A program made the position numbers and the translations under genes. Positions 62,239 through 64,000 of a stretch of DNA of 64,000 nt are shown here, one piece after another (the first letter of the stretch is position 1; each line of letters opens with the position of its first letter). The stretch lies in assembly GCA_050187175.1 (NCBI GenBank), contig JBFWXS010000022.1, forward strand, positions 12,172 through 76,171, written 5' to 3'. The DNA comes from Zeimonas sp050187175 (GTDB taxonomy: Bacteria; Pseudomonadota; Gammaproteobacteria; Burkholderiales; Burkholderiaceae_E). Under the pieces are notes generated by a model. It saw only the letters and a list, made by a program, of their open reading frames with translations. It ran no database searches and was not told where the DNA came from.

Positions 62239-62778
62239 TCAGTTGCGGAACGGGAACTTGAACGCAGCCAGAAGCGCCTTGGCCTCTTCGTCGCTCTTCG
62301 CCGTCGTCGTGATGCTGATGTTCAGCCCACGGATCGCATCGACCTTGTCGTATTCGACTTCGGGGAAAATGATCTGTTCCTTGACCCCGATGTTGTAGTT
62401 ACCGCGCCCGTCGAACGCCTTGCCCGAGACCCCGCGGAAGTCGCGAACGCGCGGCAGCGCGATCGTGACCAGGCGATCGAGGAACTCGAACATGCGCTCG
62501 CCGCGCAGCGTCACCATGCAGCCGATCGGATAGCCGGCACGGATCTTGAAGCCGGCGATGGCCTTCTTGGCCTTCGTGACGACCACTTTCTGGCCGGCGA
62601 TCTTGGTCAGATCGGCGACCGCGTTGTCCATGACCTTCTTGTCGGCCACGGCCTCCGACACGCCCATGTTCAGCGTGATCTTGGTGATGCGCGGCACTTC
62701 CATCACGGACTTGTAGCCGAACTGCGCCACCAGACCGGGAACCACTTTCTCGCGATAGTGCTGTTGCAGGCGAGCCAT
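62239..62778 (-). CDS. rplE: 50S ribosomal protein L5
   Basis: This 179-residue 5S rRNA-binding protein contains VPRITKITLNMGVSEAVADK and KEQIIFPEVEYDKVDAIRGL. Length is standard. Confidence 0.98.
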   Translation of the reverse strand: MARLQQHYREKVVPGLVAQFGYKSVMEVPRITKITLNMGVSEAVADKKVMDNAVADLTKIAGQKVVVTKAKKAIAGFKIRAGYPIGCMVTLRGERMFEFLDRLVTIALPRVRDFRGVSGKAFDGRGNYNIGVKEQIIFPEVEYDKVDAIRGLNISITTTAKSDEEAKALLAAFKFPFRN

Positions 62779-62888
62779 TTCAGTATTCCTTCACTCTTGC
62801 CTCATCGACCCTCGTCGGCCTACTGCCGACGGTGGGGCCGCGTCTGCCATGCCGTGACGGCGGGCGCCGGCGGACCGGCGCAGCGTCA

Positions 62889-63206
62889 TCACGCGCCGAC
62901 CTGCTCTCCGTTGGACTTGTAAAAACGAACCTTGCGGCCGCCTTCCAGCGTGCGCAGGCCGACCCGATCACCCTTGCCGGTGACCGGATTGAACAGCATC
63001 ACGTTCGACTGATCGATCGGCATCGACTTCTCGACGATGCCGCCGGTCTGCCCCTTCATCGGATTCGGGCGGACGTGCTTCTTGACCACGTTCACACCCT
63101 CGACCACCAGGTGCGCGTCGTCGACACGGCGTAGCACCGTGCCGCGCTTGCCCTTGTCGCGACCGGCGATGACGACGACTTCGTCGCCCTTGCGGATCTT
63201 CTGCAT
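62889..63206 (-). CDS. rplX: 50S ribosomal protein L24
   Basis: This 105-residue protein has a KOW motif (KGDEVVVIAGRDKGKRGTVL) at the N-terminus. Its ATG shares one base with the rplN stop (TGATG). It is 110 bases ahead of rplE; I see nothing specific in that spacer. Confidence 0.98.
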   Translation of the reverse strand: MQKIRKGDEVVVIAGRDKGKRGTVLRRVDDAHLVVEGVNVVKKHVRPNPMKGQTGGIVEKSMPIDQSNVMLFNPVTGKGDRVGLRTLEGGRKVRFYKSNGEQVGA

Positions 63207-63574
63207 CAGATCACCTCCGGAGCCAGCGACACGATCTTCATGAAGCGCTCGGTCCGCAGCTCGCGCGTCACCGGCCCGAAGATGCGCGTGCCGATCGGCT
63301 CGAGCTTCGCGTTCAGCAGCACGGCGGCATTGCCGTCGAAGCGGATCAGCGAACCGTCCTGGCGGCGCACGCCCTTGGCCGTGCGCACGACGACGGCGTT
63401 GTAGATCTCGCCCTTCTTGACGCGGCCACGCGGCTGCGCCTCTTTGACCGAGACCTTGATGACGTCACCGATGCCGGCGTAGCGGCGCTTCGAGCCGCCC
63501 AGCACCTTGATACACATAACCGAACGCGCGCCGGTGTTGTCGGCGACGTCCAGCGTCGATTGCATCTGAATCAT
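63206..63574 (-). CDS. rplN: 50S ribosomal protein L14
   Basis: This 122-residue protein begins MIQMQSTLDVADNTGARSVM and ends TRELRTERFMKIVSLAPEVI. It is the first gene of the spc operon here, with a good promoter about 150 bases upstream; rpsQ is not in the 426 bases before it. Confidence 0.98.
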   Translation of the reverse strand: MIQMQSTLDVADNTGARSVMCIKVLGGSKRRYAGIGDVIKVSVKEAQPRGRVKKGEIYNAVVVRTAKGVRRQDGSLIRFDGNAAVLLNAKLEPIGTRIFGPVTRELRTERFMKIVSLAPEVI

Positions 63575-63725
63575 TTTTCCGTCCCAACTTAATCCGCTGC
63601 CCGCGAGATGCGAAGCGAACGGTCAGTCTTGGTCCCGTGGTTTGGGAAAAATCTGGGCCGACCCGGGGATTCGACGACCGGCGCGTTTTGGCGCAAGACG
63701 CTAGGGGTGACGACCAGAGCCAGAG

Positions 63726-63754
63726 ATTATGGCAGAGAGTTTCGGGGTTTGCAA
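63726..63754 (-). promoter_or_regulatory. spc operon promoter ahead of rplN
   Basis: On the minus strand TTGCAA (63754-63749) and CATAAT (63731-63726) are 17 bases apart, a strong sigma-70 match. The transcript would have an untranslated leader of about 145 bases before rplN. Confidence 0.75.
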
Positions 63755-63862
63755 CCGCTCAGGTTGTAGCGAGCAAAGGCATGGGTCGGGGGCGGTGGCT
63801 GGGCGAAGCGAGGCGAGGCGCCGGGCGGCGGGGGTCCGGGGTGGGCGTGGCGCTGATGCTTG

Positions 63863-63922
63863 CCCCTTTGCTTCGCAAAGGGGTTCCCTGCGATGCTCGG
63901 AAGCTTGGCCCACGGCGTAACT
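63863..63922 (-). repeat. dispersed intergenic repeat, diverged copy 3
   Basis: On the minus strand AGTTACGCCG, then CGAGCA and CAGGGAA appear in the same order and spacing as in copies 1 and 2. A terminal hairpin follows with different sequence, CCCCTTTGC-GAA-GCAAAGGGG (63863-63883). Only this half of the element is present. Confidence 0.6.
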
Positions 63923-64000
63923 TATATGGACGCCTCCCGTGTGGCAAGCAAGATGTGCAGTTGGCTGGGCGGGTTCATTGCGATCTTATATCCGGCCTGT

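Larger units (their letters stand above)
63575..64000. other. non-coding region upstream of rplN
   Basis: These 426 bases hold a rplN promoter and leader on the minus strand, then a G-rich tract (about 63785-63850), then a diverged copy of the dispersed repeat (63863-63922). No rpsQ or other gene is supported before the window ends. Confidence 0.6.

Noticed and set aside
63575..64000. Loss of rpsQ
   Set aside because: rpsQ may simply lie beyond the window edge; absence here is not evidence of loss.

Overview
The window is G+C-rich DNA, about two-thirds G+C by eye, with a gene backbone typical of Burkholderiales (betaproteobacteria). Along it lie gltBD, dgt-aroB-aroK next to pilMNOPQ with mrcA divergent, cyaY/lptM/lysA, msrPQ, a cytochrome c4 divergent from engB-hemB, and the alpha/spc ribosomal protein operons. 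Genus and species cannot be fixed from sequence alone. There is one 100-N assembly gap, inside an ABC permease gene.

Layout. 1-6608 (minus): amidase start, gltD, gltB. 7130-13811 (plus): a complete RND efflux operon (membrane fusion protein, pump, outer membrane factor, TetR) with a 24-bp perfect palindrome upstream as candidate operator. 13876-18160 (minus): MFS transporter, dgt, aroB, aroK. 18285-25384 (minus): an Ig-like lipoprotein and the type IV pilus assembly genes pilQPONM. 25830-30572: mrcA, cyaY, lptM, lysA. 30484-43107 is accessory: a TetR regulator divergent from a five-gene catabolic operon (hydrolase, Bug receptor, aryl-CoA/AMP ligase, VOC protein with extradiol-dioxygenase-like ligands, salicylyl-CoA-hydroxylase-like flavoprotein), a fused 5-oxoprolinase/hydantoinase, and an AbiE-like two-gene module whose nucleotidyltransferase is broken. 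43200-47481: msrQ/msrP, cytochrome c4, engB, hemB. 47489-54125: corA, a LysR/amidohydrolase/Bug cluster, and a NodIJ-type ABC exporter containing the gap. 54350-63574 (minus): rplQ-rpoA-rpsD-rpsK-rpsM-rpmJ-infA-secY-rplO-rpmD-rpsE-rplR-rplF-rpsH-rpsN-rplE-rplX-rplN, with a strong promoter candidate ahead of rplN.

Two patterns cut across these genes. First, unrelated genes carry short tandem repeats with periods of 9, 12, 15, 18 or 21 bp. They sit almost always at protein termini, in a surface insertion, or at gene junctions: gltB, the RND fusion protein, its outer membrane factor, pilQ, lptM, lysA, the VOC gene, corA, the lysR/amidohydrolase junction and the rpsN stop. Every period is a multiple of three. 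Second, an approximately 115-bp intergenic repeat occurs twice with two hairpins, one of which has gained a compensatory base pair. A diverged third member lies upstream of the spc operon.

No CRISPR array, tRNA, rRNA, prophage or insertion sequence was seen. Operators and promoters are read by eye and are hypotheses. Enzyme substrates in the catabolic operon are inferred from family resemblance.
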